Below, one piece after another: positions 43,563 through 51,180 of a stretch of 64,000 nucleotides of DNA; position 1 is the stretch's first letter; each line of letters opens with the position of its first letter. Origin of the DNA: Natrinema versiforme (GTDB lineage: Archaea > Halobacteriota > Halobacteria > Halobacteriales > Natrialbaceae); assembly GCF_005576615.1 (NCBI RefSeq), contig NZ_CP040331.1, forward strand, positions 124,001 through 188,000, read 5' to 3'. The position numbers were made by a program, and so were the translations under genes. Below the pieces are notes generated by a model that did no database searches, was not told the DNA's origin, and saw nothing but the letters and a program-made list of their open reading frames with translations.

Positions 43563-45443
43563 CTACGAGTCCACGATCTCGAGCGTCCAGTCGCCGTCGG
43601 CCTCGATGTTGAGCCAGACGGGGCCGCCCGCCTTGTACGACCGCGAGTTATCGAACTCGCCGGTCCGATGGACGAGTATCTCCCGACTGCCGTCCGCGTC
43701 GTAGCCGTCGACGATGAACGTGCCGTCACCGTCATGTGTTGCGACGACCCTGATGCCGCCCTGGGTCCACAGCGGTCCGACAAACGCCGATCCCGTCCCG
43801 GTCGCCTCGAGCGGGAGGTCCTCTAGTTTGTCGGCGTCGACCGCCGGCTGTGAGAGGTCGATCGACCACGCGCCGTCGGTGTCGACCTCGAGTCTGTAGG
43901 CGTCGTCGTCGACGGCCATGATCGACTCGCCGGTGGTATTCCCGGACGTGGTCAGCAGATTCTCGTTGCGCCCGATACCGTCGGGTTTCGTCACGTCGAC
44001 GGCGATCTCCCCGCCGTCGTGGGAGACGTTCGCAACGAGCATCCCCTCGTTGAGGTCGAACGTGGCGGTGTCGCCAGATCCGGATCCTTCGAACGTGTGG
44101 GACTGGCCCGCCTCGAAAATCGTTCCGCTCGGTCGCTCTCTGTTCTCGGTTTCGTCGGTGCCGTCAGCGCGCTCGAACGTCTCGTCGACGAGATCCGAGG
44201 GTGTAATGACGTCGAGGCCGCGGTGCTCGATGTGATCGAGGAGCAGTCCGAAATCGTCCAGTGACATTCTATTTTCGTTGACACCGATGTCTTCTTCGTC
44301 GACGATCCGCGGGACGCGTACCACGGTGAGATGGTTGTACTGATCGGAGAGGTTGGTATGGCGGCGAACACCGGTGTGAAGCGCGGGACCCCAGATGAAC
44401 GGGATCATATGCATCTCGGTCGGTGGCACGCTCGTCGTTCCGGCGTTGGACAGGAACGTCGTCTCGTGGATCTCTCTCGTGAGCCCGTAGGTCGTCGCAT
44501 CCATCCGGTCGTCAGGAACGAACAGGTGACGCGATCCGTCCTCGAAGCCCTCGTCTGCGAGCGCGTCTCGAGCGGTTTCGAGGATCCGTCGCTGCTGGTC
44601 CTCGGACTGCTCCGGCAGGGGCGTCGACACCTGCGGGAGCGAACAGACGTCCCAGCCGCGGTCTCGGAGGTCGCGTAATTCGGTGCGCCCCATCCGACCG
44701 GCGGCTCCGATTTGCTCGGGGCTGACCGGAACCGCCGCGGTCCAGTCGCGCTCCTTGAGCATCTCGGCCGCAATGTCGTAGTGCGAACCGTGGCCGCCGT
44801 AGAACGCGAGGATTGCGGCACCGTTGGCAGCCGATTCGGTTCGGCGGAGGTCGTCGACCAGCAATTTGGTCGGTCCGCCATCCGGCCCGTCCGCGATGAT
44901 ATTGAGACCGGTGACGTTCGACAGGTCCGGGTCTTCCCCCGGCTTCTGCTGATAGCCACAGTCCATTCGGAACCAGCCGTCGTATCCGTCCGGAACGATT
45001 CGAATACTGGTGAGGCGTTGGCTCTGCGTCGGTGCAATGAATTCGACGATGATTCGATCAGCGGATTCCGGTTTGACCGCCAGCGAGGTGTCCCAATCCT
45101 TGAAGTCGATTCCGTCGTCGAACCGAATCTCCATGCCGGCCGTCGCCTCGTTGCTCTCGATGACCGCCGCCTGCGATCCGAGTCGCGCCTCGTCGGAAGC
45201 GGCCGAGAGTTCGCCAGTTCGGGCGGACCACTCGCCGAGGTCCTCGAAGTCAGAGATCACCTGTCCACTCTCGATAGCGGGCCAGTTCGTGGGGCCGGAC
45301 GCCATTTCGCCCCTGCCGATTCCGTTGCCGTCGTCGTCCGATAGGATGTCCATACAGCCGGCGAGCGTCGTCGATGCGGCACCGAGTGCGGCGAGCATTC
45401 GCCGTCGGGACGACCCCCCGTTTGCGTCGCGTTCGTGAGCCAT
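43563..45443 (-). CDS. Tat lipoprotein with polysaccharide deacetylase domain
   Basis: A 626-residue secreted protein. A twin-arginine leader (SSRRRMLAALGAASTTLAGC) ends in a lipobox Cys near residue 30. A beta-sandwich carbohydrate-binding-like region spans about 60-200, and a NodB-type deacetylase-like barrel covers about 205-420 (ILAFYGGHGSHYDIAAEML, DVCSLPQ, HIEHRGLDVITPSDL). A C-terminal beta domain with repeated FIVDGYDADGS-like strands follows. The catalytic Asp-Asp and His-x3-His pattern is not canonical (GGHGSHYD), so it could be a non-catalytic or divergent enzyme. Site 2 of the palindrome lies 56 bp upstream. Confidence 0.85.
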   Translation of the reverse strand: MAHERDANGGSSRRRMLAALGAASTTLAGCMDILSDDDGNGIGRGEMASGPTNWPAIESGQVISDFEDLGEWSARTGELSAASDEARLGSQAAVIESNEATAGMEIRFDDGIDFKDWDTSLAVKPESADRIIVEFIAPTQSQRLTSIRIVPDGYDGWFRMDCGYQQKPGEDPDLSNVTGLNIIADGPDGGPTKLLVDDLRRTESAANGAAILAFYGGHGSHYDIAAEMLKERDWTAAVPVSPEQIGAAGRMGRTELRDLRDRGWDVCSLPQVSTPLPEQSEDQQRRILETARDALADEGFEDGSRHLFVPDDRMDATTYGLTREIHETTFLSNAGTTSVPPTEMHMIPFIWGPALHTGVRRHTNLSDQYNHLTVVRVPRIVDEEDIGVNENRMSLDDFGLLLDHIEHRGLDVITPSDLVDETFERADGTDETENRERPSGTIFEAGQSHTFEGSGSGDTATFDLNEGMLVANVSHDGGEIAVDVTKPDGIGRNENLLTTSGNTTGESIMAVDDDAYRLEVDTDGAWSIDLSQPAVDADKLEDLPLEATGTGSAFVGPLWTQGGIRVVATHDGDGTFIVDGYDADGSREILVHRTGEFDNSRSYKAGGPVWLNIEADGDWTLEIVDS

Positions 45444-45498
45444 TGTAGATAGGTTACTCGTCGTTACGTTCTCTCTCCGATGGCGTAAACGGAACTGC

Positions 45499-45521
45499 TG
45501 ATTTGCTGACCCAGCAAATCG
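45499..45521. promoter_or_regulatory. 23-bp palindromic operator, site 2
   Basis: TGATTTGCT-GACCC-AGCAAATCG lies between the deacetylase lipoprotein gene (start 45443) and the divergent membrane gene (start 45562). On the reverse strand a CCGTTTACG follows, echoing CCGTTTAGG at site 1. It could control both genes. Confidence 0.75.
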
Positions 45522-45561
45522 GAGTCGGTGACTTCAGTTGTCCCTGCATTGGTGCAACTAG

Positions 45562-46110
45562 ATGTTTACGCGCGATTCGATCAGCGGGTACCTGACGAAC
45601 CTCGCTGCAGCAGTCTCGTACCCGTTCGAGACGTGGCGAGGGACGATCGGACTGGTACTCGTGACGGTCGCCACCTACATCCTCCTGATCCTGAGTACGA
45701 TGCCGGAGTTCTCGCTCCAGATGCTCGGCGATGGACTCCACTGGTTCGAATACGTCCTCGTCTCGCTCACGGAGACGGTCTACCGGACCGACGGCTGGTC
45801 GGGGCTCGCGGTCATCGTCCTCTACGCTCTGCTCTCGGGCGTCGCGGTCGTCAATGTCGTTGCGCAACTACAGATCGTCGGTCTCTCGAGTCTCACCGAC
45901 CTCTCCGGCGTCGTCCCGGGGCTTCTCGCATCGGGCTGTGCGAGCTGCGGTGCCGGCCTCCTCGGCTTTCTCGGGTTCGCCGGGGGACTGGCAGTACTCC
46001 CGTATGACGGCGCGTTGCTTCGCGTCGGCGGGCTCGCCCTCTTGGTGTTCTTCCTCGGACGAGCGGGCCATCCGGAACACTGTGCGATCACGACGGAGGC
46101 AACGAAGTGA
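45562..46110 (+). CDS. Membrane protein with Cys motif GCASCG
   Basis: A 182-residue protein with about four to five helices. The fourth is preceded by GLLASGCASCGAGLLGFLGFAGG, a membrane-embedded Cys-x-x-Cys pair like those of thiol or heme/metal transfer proteins. The tail GHPEHCAITTEATK adds another Cys and His. It resembles the protein encoded at 47.7 kb, which has GCPIC in the same place. The IS1341-type element begins right after its stop codon, separating the two genes. Confidence 0.8.
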   Translation: MFTRDSISGYLTNLAAAVSYPFETWRGTIGLVLVTVATYILLILSTMPEFSLQMLGDGLHWFEYVLVSLTETVYRTDGWSGLAVIVLYALLSGVAVVNVVAQLQIVGLSSLTDLSGVVPGLLASGCASCGAGLLGFLGFAGGLAVLPYDGALLRVGGLALLVFFLGRAGHPEHCAITTEATK

Positions 46111-46111
46111 C

Positions 46112-46270
46112 ATCCTCGCCCGCCCTAAAGGGCGGGGCTTCCTACAAGGGAAGCCCTACGTCGGAGGTTTCAGGACTCGAAGGCCGCAAGCGTCGTCTGT
46201 CGGGATTGCCGACTCAGCGTGCGGTATCCTGTGGCCGTGTCACAACGGCTCCCATTCCGTGGCGAGTCAT
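46112..46270 (-). ncRNA. Predicted omega-RNA of the IS1341-type tnpB
   Basis: By analogy with known TnpB systems, the scaffold should comprise the tnpB 3' end and the right-end hairpin (46119-46138), with the guide drawn from the tail of the 45.6-kb membrane gene. The hairpin is visible; the RNA limits are inferred. Confidence 0.35.
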
Positions 46271-47405
46271 CGCGTTCCGGTTTCCAAGGAACGCTCTCTC
46301 CCCATGGATCGAAGCGATCGGCGATATTCGCAGCCGCGTTGATATCCGCCTGAAACGTCGAAATGTGACACTCCGCGTTCGTACACTTGAACTCAGCTTG
46401 CGATCCCCGGCGGCCGATGTGACCGCACGCGTGGCAGGTCTGGGACGTGTAGCTCGGGTTCACGAACTCGACCGGAATGCCGGCTTCGAGGGCCTTGTCC
46501 TCAATCCGGTCTGTGAGTCGGGCAAACGCCCACGAGTGCAAGCGTCGGTTCATGTACTTCCCGTAATCCAGATTCTCGCGGATGTACGTCAGGTCCTCGA
46601 GTACGATTACCGGGTCGTCGAAGGAGTCAGCGTACTCGACGGCTTCGTGGGATGCCTTCTCGACGATATCCGTGAGGGCGTTCTGGAAGTAGTCGAAGCG
46701 TCCATCCACACGCCACTCGGCGGTGTCACGCTCTTGCAGTCGCTTCAACGTCGTGTACATCTCCTTACGGAGTGCTCGCGCACGACCGCCATCGTAGATG
46801 TACGGTTGGATCGGAGTGTCGCTCTGACAGGCACAGCCCGTCAGCAGTTTGGACTCGCCAACATCGAAGCCAATTCGAGTCGGGTCGTCCGGGGTCTCTG
46901 GTTCGGCTACGTCGTACTCGACTGTGACGTGCAGCATCCAACTGGTTCGGTACTGTTGCAGTCGGAACTCGCCAACTGTCGCACTCTCGTCGAGAAGATC
47001 GTGCCACAGCGATTCCTGTTCGGGGTTGATCCGAAGCGGAATCCAGAATGCGTTCCCACGTCCTGCCTGCGGAACGCGCCAACAGAACTCGTACGCACGT
47101 TCGTCGGAATGGTCGATTCGAAACCCCCGGTTCGTGAACCGAACCGGATGGTCGTCAGCCAACTCCGACGCGTTATACGTATCCCGAAGCTTCGGGACGT
47201 AGTTCTTGAGCGCGTCCTTAGCGTAGGACGTGAGTGTGTAGGGCGTAACGACGTCGTTGACCGCCGTCTGCGTATCTGCACCACTCTCGAAGGCGTCCGA
47301 GAGAGCGCGTCGATAGGTCGCCACGGTACGCTCGAGCCGTTGCTCTTTACCCGTTGTAGGCGGAGCGAGCGTGGCTTCGAGCGTTTTCGTGGCGGTCGCC
47401 GTCAC
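46170..47405 (-). CDS. tnpB: RNA-guided nuclease TnpB (IS1341-type)
   Basis: A 411-residue TnpB. RuvC I Asp is in IGFDVGESKLL, RuvC II Glu in IVLEDLTYIREN, the zinc finger is CHACG...CTNAEC, and RuvC III Asp is in QADINAAANIA, so all catalytic residues are kept. It is only distantly similar to the TnpB at 9 kb: their N-termini and tails differ, and they belong to separate element families. The 3' end overlaps the expected guide-RNA scaffold. Confidence 0.93.
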   Translation of the reverse strand: MTATATKTLEATLAPPTTGKEQRLERTVATYRRALSDAFESGADTQTAVNDVVTPYTLTSYAKDALKNYVPKLRDTYNASELADDHPVRFTNRGFRIDHSDERAYEFCWRVPQAGRGNAFWIPLRINPEQESLWHDLLDESATVGEFRLQQYRTSWMLHVTVEYDVAEPETPDDPTRIGFDVGESKLLTGCACQSDTPIQPYIYDGGRARALRKEMYTTLKRLQERDTAEWRVDGRFDYFQNALTDIVEKASHEAVEYADSFDDPVIVLEDLTYIRENLDYGKYMNRRLHSWAFARLTDRIEDKALEAGIPVEFVNPSYTSQTCHACGHIGRRGSQAEFKCTNAECHISTFQADINAAANIADRFDPWGESVPWKPERDDSPRNGSRCDTATGYRTLSRQSRQTTLAAFES

Positions 47406-47463
47406 GACTACGAGTACGGGAGAGTAATAGTTAAAGCTAACTAAAAACTAACCATGTGTGTAG

Positions 47464-47598
47464 ATGCCCAACCTGAACATCGAAGTAGACCAAGACGAGT
47501 ACGACCGCCTGAGAGAAATCAAAGACGCGCACGGCCTCACCTGGAAAGGGGTGCTTCTCCAAGGTGCGAAATCGTTGGACACCGAGGGGCCGTTGTAG
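47464..47598 (+). CDS. Small ribbon-helix-helix-like protein in the IS1341 element
   Basis: A 44-residue protein beginning MPNLNIEVDQDEYDRLREIK and ending QGAKSLDTEGPL. A beta strand followed by two helices is the pattern of ribbon-helix-helix DNA-binding or antitoxin proteins. It is divergent from tnpB, about 60 bp apart, inside the element. I recall similar tiny genes in haloarchaeal tnpB elements. It may regulate tnpB; this is unproven. Confidence 0.7.
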   Translation: MPNLNIEVDQDEYDRLREIKDAHGLTWKGVLLQGAKSLDTEGPL

Positions 47599-47668
47599 GG
47601 CGAGTCGAGACACGAACGAACGCGATTCCTCCCCGTCCCAAGGGACGGGGTTTCCTCGCTACCGCCAG

Positions 47669-48163
47669 ATGACGGCATACGACTTCGTCCGATCGATCCG
47701 GTCGGATCGGCGAGCGATGCTGTGGGGAACGGCCGCCGGAATCGGCGTGTTCCTGCTGTTCGGCCTCGTCACCGGCCTCGTCCCAAATCCGCTGTACGTT
47801 CGGATGGTCCCGCGGACGCCCGTCGATTACATGTTTCTGACGCTGACCGCACTGCTTGCGGGCGTCTACGCCGCACAGCGACTGGCGACCGAGGCGGCCG
47901 ATCCCGACCTCGAGGGTAACGACGAGAGCGAGGCCGACGGCGCGAGTAGCGAGGACCGCTGGATGCTCGGCGGTCTCGTCGGCGGATTCCTGGCGGTCGG
48001 TTGTCCGATCTGTAACGTTGCCCTGCTCGCCCTGTTCAGTTCGTCCGCGCTCATGACGTACTTCGATCCGTTACGACCGGCCCTCGGCGCGCTCTCCGTG
48101 ACGATTCTGGCGGGACTGATCTACGCTCGCCATAGGCGGGCGTGTCCGGCCTGCACACCGTGA
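47669..48163 (+). CDS. Membrane protein with Cys motif GCPIC
   Basis: A 164-residue protein from ATG 47669 (MTAYDFVRSIRSD) with about four helices. A charged loop (LEGNDESEADGASSEDR) precedes the segment GGFLAVGCPICNVALLALFSSS, and the end reads RRACPACTP, giving two Cys-x-x-Cys pairs. It resembles the 45.6-kb membrane protein. The IS1341 element separates them and ends just before this start codon, so they probably formed one operon. Role in thiol, copper or heme transfer is inferred from the neighbouring SCO, TlpA and CcdA genes. Confidence 0.8.
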   Translation: MTAYDFVRSIRSDRRAMLWGTAAGIGVFLLFGLVTGLVPNPLYVRMVPRTPVDYMFLTLTALLAGVYAAQRLATEAADPDLEGNDESEADGASSEDRWMLGGLVGGFLAVGCPICNVALLALFSSSALMTYFDPLRPALGALSVTILAGLIYARHRRACPACTP

Positions 48164-48297
48164 TGCGTTCGTCAACGTGGTCCGTGCGCTCGAGGCGTTC
48201 TGGTTCGACGTCGTCTGGTTACCGCCGGGAGACGAAGCGGACGACGACCGTCAGTAGTCACGACTGCTACCGGAGTGTGGGTACAAGACAGTGACGA

Positions 48298-48320
48298 CGA
48301 TTTGCTGAGTCGGGGAATCG
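48298..48320. promoter_or_regulatory. Palindromic operator, degenerate site 4
   Basis: CGATTTGCT-GAGTC-GGGGAATCG keeps the exact left half and the 23-bp spacing, while the right half matches only at AATCG. It lies 36-58 bp before the HTH gene start. The word GAGTCGGGGAATCGT recurs with one change upstream of the SCO gene (49041). Confidence 0.5.
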
Positions 48321-48355
48321 TGGCCTATTTGGTACTGAACGACGGGGTCTATCGT

Positions 48356-48715
48356 GTGCAACACGGAGGCTCCTCGGACTCGGCGGAAATCTTCCAGATC
48401 CTCGCGGACGAGTACGCACGGAAGATACTCCTCGCCGCGGACCACGGGCCGAAGACCGCGAAAACGCTCAGCGAGGAGTGCGACGCCTCGCTCACGACGA
48501 TCTATCGGCGAGTGTCGACGCTGCAGGACCAAGACCTCATCAAGGAACGGAACACCGTCGATTCGGACGGCTCCCATCGAAGCAAGTTCCAAACGTCGCT
48601 CGAGGAACTCCACGTCGATATCACCGACGGTCAGCTCTCGCTGACGCTGGAGACCCGCGACGAACTCGCTGACAACTTCACGTCCCTCTGGAGCGATCTC
48701 CGGGGTGACGACTGA
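48356..48715 (+). CDS. Winged-helix (ArsR-like) transcriptional regulator
   Basis: About 119 residues if the GTG at 48356 is used (QHGGSSDSAEIFQIL). A longer GTG at 48275 would place the operator-like repeat inside the gene, so I prefer the shorter start, with a CCTATTTGG TATA-like element about 30 bp before it. The helix-turn-helix is clear: ADEYARKILLAADHGPKTAKTLSEECDASLTTIYRRVSTL, with wing KERNTVDSDGS. Its stop overlaps the start of a small membrane protein gene (ATG within TGATG). It is the best local candidate for the factor that binds the 23-bp palindromes. Confidence 0.88.
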   Translation: MQHGGSSDSAEIFQILADEYARKILLAADHGPKTAKTLSEECDASLTTIYRRVSTLQDQDLIKERNTVDSDGSHRSKFQTSLEELHVDITDGQLSLTLETRDELADNFTSLWSDLRGDD

Positions 48716-48978
48716 TGGAAGCGTCGTTCGTGATCGCCAAACTGTTCACGTTCGTGCTGAGTCTCGGCGTCGCGTATCTGGCGTATCACGGCTATCGGCG
48801 CAGCGGTCAGACGCCGATGCTGTACGTCTCCGGTGGATTCGTCTTCATCGGTGCCGGCGCGATCTGCGAGGGACTCATCTACCACGTGTTCGGAACGACG
48901 ATCGCGTCCGCCGCCCTCGTGCAGGCGGCCATCGTCTCGAGCGGGATGGTGCTCGTTCTCATTTCGTTGACGAAGTGA
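48715..48978 (+). CDS. DUF7521-like small membrane protein
   Basis: An 87-residue protein with three hydrophobic helices (FVIAKLFTFVLSLGVAYLAYHG, LYVSGGFVFIGAGAICEGLIYHVF and a C-terminal one). In haloarchaea this kind of protein commonly follows a winged-helix regulator, and here it overlaps the regulator stop by one base, so the two are translationally coupled. It may act as a membrane sensor or antagonist of the regulator; unproven. Confidence 0.8.
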   Translation: MEASFVIAKLFTFVLSLGVAYLAYHGYRRSGQTPMLYVSGGFVFIGAGAICEGLIYHVFGTTIASAALVQAAIVSSGMVLVLISLTK

Positions 48979-49046
48979 TCTCGCGAACTCCCGAGCGGCA
49001 TTCGCGCTCCTCGTTCATCCTCGCCGCTGTCCCTTTTTCCGACTCG

Positions 49047-49076
49047 GGGAATCGTCGTACTGGATTTACGATTCCC
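49047..49076. promoter_or_regulatory. Inverted repeat in the SCO operon promoter
   Basis: GGGAATCGT-N12-ACGATTCCC encloses a TATA-like GATTTAC and ends 17 bp before the ATG at 49093. Its left arm, GACTCGGGGAATCGT, matches the word next to site 4. Confidence 0.55.
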
Positions 49077-49092
49077 ACCGAAACGTGGACGT

Positions 49093-49815
49093 ATGAATCG
49101 GCGTCTCTGGCTCCGATCGATCGCCGCCTCGAGTGTCGCTACCACCGCGGGCTGTCTGGATACCCTCTCGAGTGACGAGGGACAGGCAGACGACAGCGAC
49201 GGTAGTGAACGGGAGCGTGCCGACGGAGCGGTTCTCGGCCCACCGGAGCAAGATCTGAGCGAGTCGTCGCATCCGAGCTACGGCGACGACGTTCCGTCGG
49301 TCGAACTCCCCAACCCACTGACCAGTGAAACCGTCTCGACGGACCAGTTCGAGAGCGACCGGGCCGTTTTGATGACCTTCTTTTATACGTCGTGTCCCGA
49401 TGGGATGTGTCCGGCATTGATACTACGACTCCGCCGTGCACAGGAAGCCGCTGCTGCCAACGGGTACGGTGACGATGTCCAACTGCCCGCAATGACGTTC
49501 GACCCGGAACGAGACACGGAAGACGCGCTTCGAACGTTCGCCGGTCAGCAGGGAGTCGATCTCGAGGCCGGGAACTGGGACTTCCTCAGACCGGAGCGGT
49601 ACGAAACAGCGAAGGAGATCTTAACAGACCAAATCGGATTGCCGCTCAAAAAGATCGATGCCGAGAAGTACGATTCGCTCGAGTATCAGTTCCCCCACTA
49701 TAATTTGATCTTGCTCGCGAACGAGCGGGGGATCGTCGAGCGAGCGTATCCCCGGGGGGCAACGGTCGAGATCTCACGGGTAGTCGACGATCTCGAAACG
49801 GTGGTGTCAGCGTAA
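49093..49815 (+). CDS. SCO1/SenC-like copper chaperone lipoprotein
   Basis: A 240-residue exported protein. The leader MNRRLWLRSIAASSVATTAGC ends in a lipobox-type Cys. The thioredoxin-like domain has the copper-binding Cys pair in YTSCPDGMCPALI (one residue longer than the usual CxxxC) and a conserved His in FPHYNLILLA. SCO proteins metallate the CuA site of cytochrome oxidase or serve as thiol reductants. It is the first gene of a SCO-TlpA-CcdA operon, with one base between it and the next gene. Confidence 0.9.
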   Translation: MNRRLWLRSIAASSVATTAGCLDTLSSDEGQADDSDGSERERADGAVLGPPEQDLSESSHPSYGDDVPSVELPNPLTSETVSTDQFESDRAVLMTFFYTSCPDGMCPALILRLRRAQEAAAANGYGDDVQLPAMTFDPERDTEDALRTFAGQQGVDLEAGNWDFLRPERYETAKEILTDQIGLPLKKIDAEKYDSLEYQFPHYNLILLANERGIVERAYPRGATVEISRVVDDLETVVSA

Positions 49816-49816
49816 G

Positions 49817-50404
49817 ATGCGCAGGCGAGATATCCTCGCCGGAGTCGGCAGTCTGGGTACGATCGGTGGCGCAGGAGCGCTGGCGATACGCGGTCCACCG
49901 TCGTTCGGAGATGGAACAGACGAAACCCAGAGCGAGAATTCGGATGGAACAGGATCTCCGGACACCGAACCGCTCACGATCGAGACGATCGATGCCCCGG
50001 GAAGCGAAGCCGGCGAGGTCCGTGTTCCGGCGTCCGACCGACCCACGTTCATCGATTTCTTCGGCACGTGGTGTCCGCCGTGTATCGAGCAGATGCCTGC
50101 ACTTGCGGCGGCGAACGATCGCATCGGTGACGACGTGCTGTTCATCTCGATCACGAGCGAAGCGATCGGGCGATCAGTGACGAAAGCAGAACTAGTCGAC
50201 TGGTGGGAGAAACACGACGGGAACTGGTCTCTCGGCCTCGATCCGACTGCGGAACTGACTGCACGGTATCTCGCGGGCGGCTATCCCTCTGCGGTTGCGA
50301 TCGATACGTCCGGTCGCGTCCAGTGGTCGGACACCAGAGTCAAAACGGCGGACGAACTCGTGGCGGGGATCGAACAGGCGCTCAAGATGAGGACGGACGC
50401 GTGA
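49817..50404 (+). CDS. TlpA-like exported thiol-disulfide oxidoreductase
   Basis: A 195-residue protein with an N-terminal export/anchor sequence (MRRRDILAGVGSLGTIGGAGAL), an acidic linker, and a TlpA/ResA domain. The active site is FFGTWCPPCIEQMP (WCPPC near residue 80) and the cis-proline loop is GGYPSAVAIDTSG. It probably reduces SCO or an apo-cytochrome outside the cell, taking electrons from CcdA. Its stop overlaps the ccdA GTG start. Confidence 0.92.
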   Translation: MRRRDILAGVGSLGTIGGAGALAIRGPPSFGDGTDETQSENSDGTGSPDTEPLTIETIDAPGSEAGEVRVPASDRPTFIDFFGTWCPPCIEQMPALAAANDRIGDDVLFISITSEAIGRSVTKAELVDWWEKHDGNWSLGLDPTAELTARYLAGGYPSAVAIDTSGRVQWSDTRVKTADELVAGIEQALKMRTDA

Positions 50405-51063
50405 TCGACGCACCGCTCCTGTCGACGGTCGTCTTCGCACTCACTGCCGGCGTCGCGACCTTCTTTAGCCCCTGTGCGTATCCGCTGTTGCCCGGGTACG
50501 TCGGGTTCTACGTCAGCCGGACGGACGGCGACGCATCACTCGGTGGGGCGACGACCCGCGGTATCGCCGCAGGCGTTGGCGTTCTGGGAACGCTCGCAGC
50601 CCTCATCGGGGTGACGTTCGTAATCGGTCAGCAGACGCTATCGAACCTCACGATCTTCGAGTCGCTCGTCGGCGGACTACTGGTGATCTTCGGCGCGCTC
50701 GTTCTCGCCGGTCGCGCCCCCTCGCTGTCGATTCCGCTTCCGAAGCGGCGGTCGAGTATCTTCGGATTCGGACTCTTCGGTTCGGGGTACGCGCTCGCTG
50801 GGGCCGGTTGCGTCGCGCCCGTCTTCCTCGCGGTCGTCGCCCGCTCGCTATCGCTGCCGACCGAGGCGGCGGCGCTCGTCCTGATGACCTACGTCGGTAG
50901 CGTCGTCGCCCTGATGATCGCGGTGACGGTCGCGACCGGAATGGGGCTGGTTGCGAGTGCAGGTCGGTTCGCGGCCTACTCGGGACCCCTCAAGTGGCTC
51001 GCCGGAGGCCTGATGATCGTGGCTGGAGCCGGACAGCTTTATCTGGCGCTCGTTGTCTATTAG
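50401..51063 (+). CDS. ccdA: Cytochrome c biogenesis/thiol transporter CcdA
   Basis: A 220-residue six-helix membrane protein that carries reducing equivalents from cytosolic thioredoxin to exported thiol proteins. The two functional cysteines lie in FFSPCAYPLLPGY (helix 1) and GAGCVAPVFLA (helix 4). The GTG at 50401 overlaps the tlpA stop (GTGA), so the genes are coupled. With trxA/trxB elsewhere in the window this completes a path from NAD(P)H to the exported thiol proteins. Confidence 0.94.
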   Translation: MIDAPLLSTVVFALTAGVATFFSPCAYPLLPGYVGFYVSRTDGDASLGGATTRGIAAGVGVLGTLAALIGVTFVIGQQTLSNLTIFESLVGGLLVIFGALVLAGRAPSLSIPLPKRRSSIFGFGLFGSGYALAGAGCVAPVFLAVVARSLSLPTEAAALVLMTYVGSVVALMIAVTVATGMGLVASAGRFAAYSGPLKWLAGGLMIVAGAGQLYLALVVY

Positions 51064-51180
51064 CACGATTTCATCATTTAGAACAACTCGTGTAACTCAC
51101 GGTCAGTACAGTCTGCTAAGATGGCGATCCCGTTGAATGGAGACTGCGTATTTTTACAGTTCTCTGTAGGACACCATCTT

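Larger units (their letters stand above)
46111..47660 (-). mobile_element. IS1341-type (tnpB-only) element
   Basis: Reading on the minus strand, the left end has the hairpin CCCCGTCCC-TT-GGGACGGGG (47630-47650 on the plus strand) and the right end has GCCCTTTAGGGC within a larger stem (46119-46138), with the GGAAG and GAGGATGTCAC flanks typical of this group. No tnpA is present, so movement would need a helper. It carries tnpB and a 44-codon gene. It inserted between two genes for similar Cys-motif membrane proteins. The exact ends are uncertain by about 10 bp. Confidence 0.8.

Noticed and set aside
46107-47444. A 445-codon open frame opposite the IS1341 tnpB
   Set aside because: tnpB on the other strand has every catalytic residue; this frame shows no family pattern.
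48164-48257. Short protein-like stretch ending in DEADDDRQ before the HTH gene
   Set aside because: No start codon in frame and only about 30 codons; could be a relic, but not supportable.
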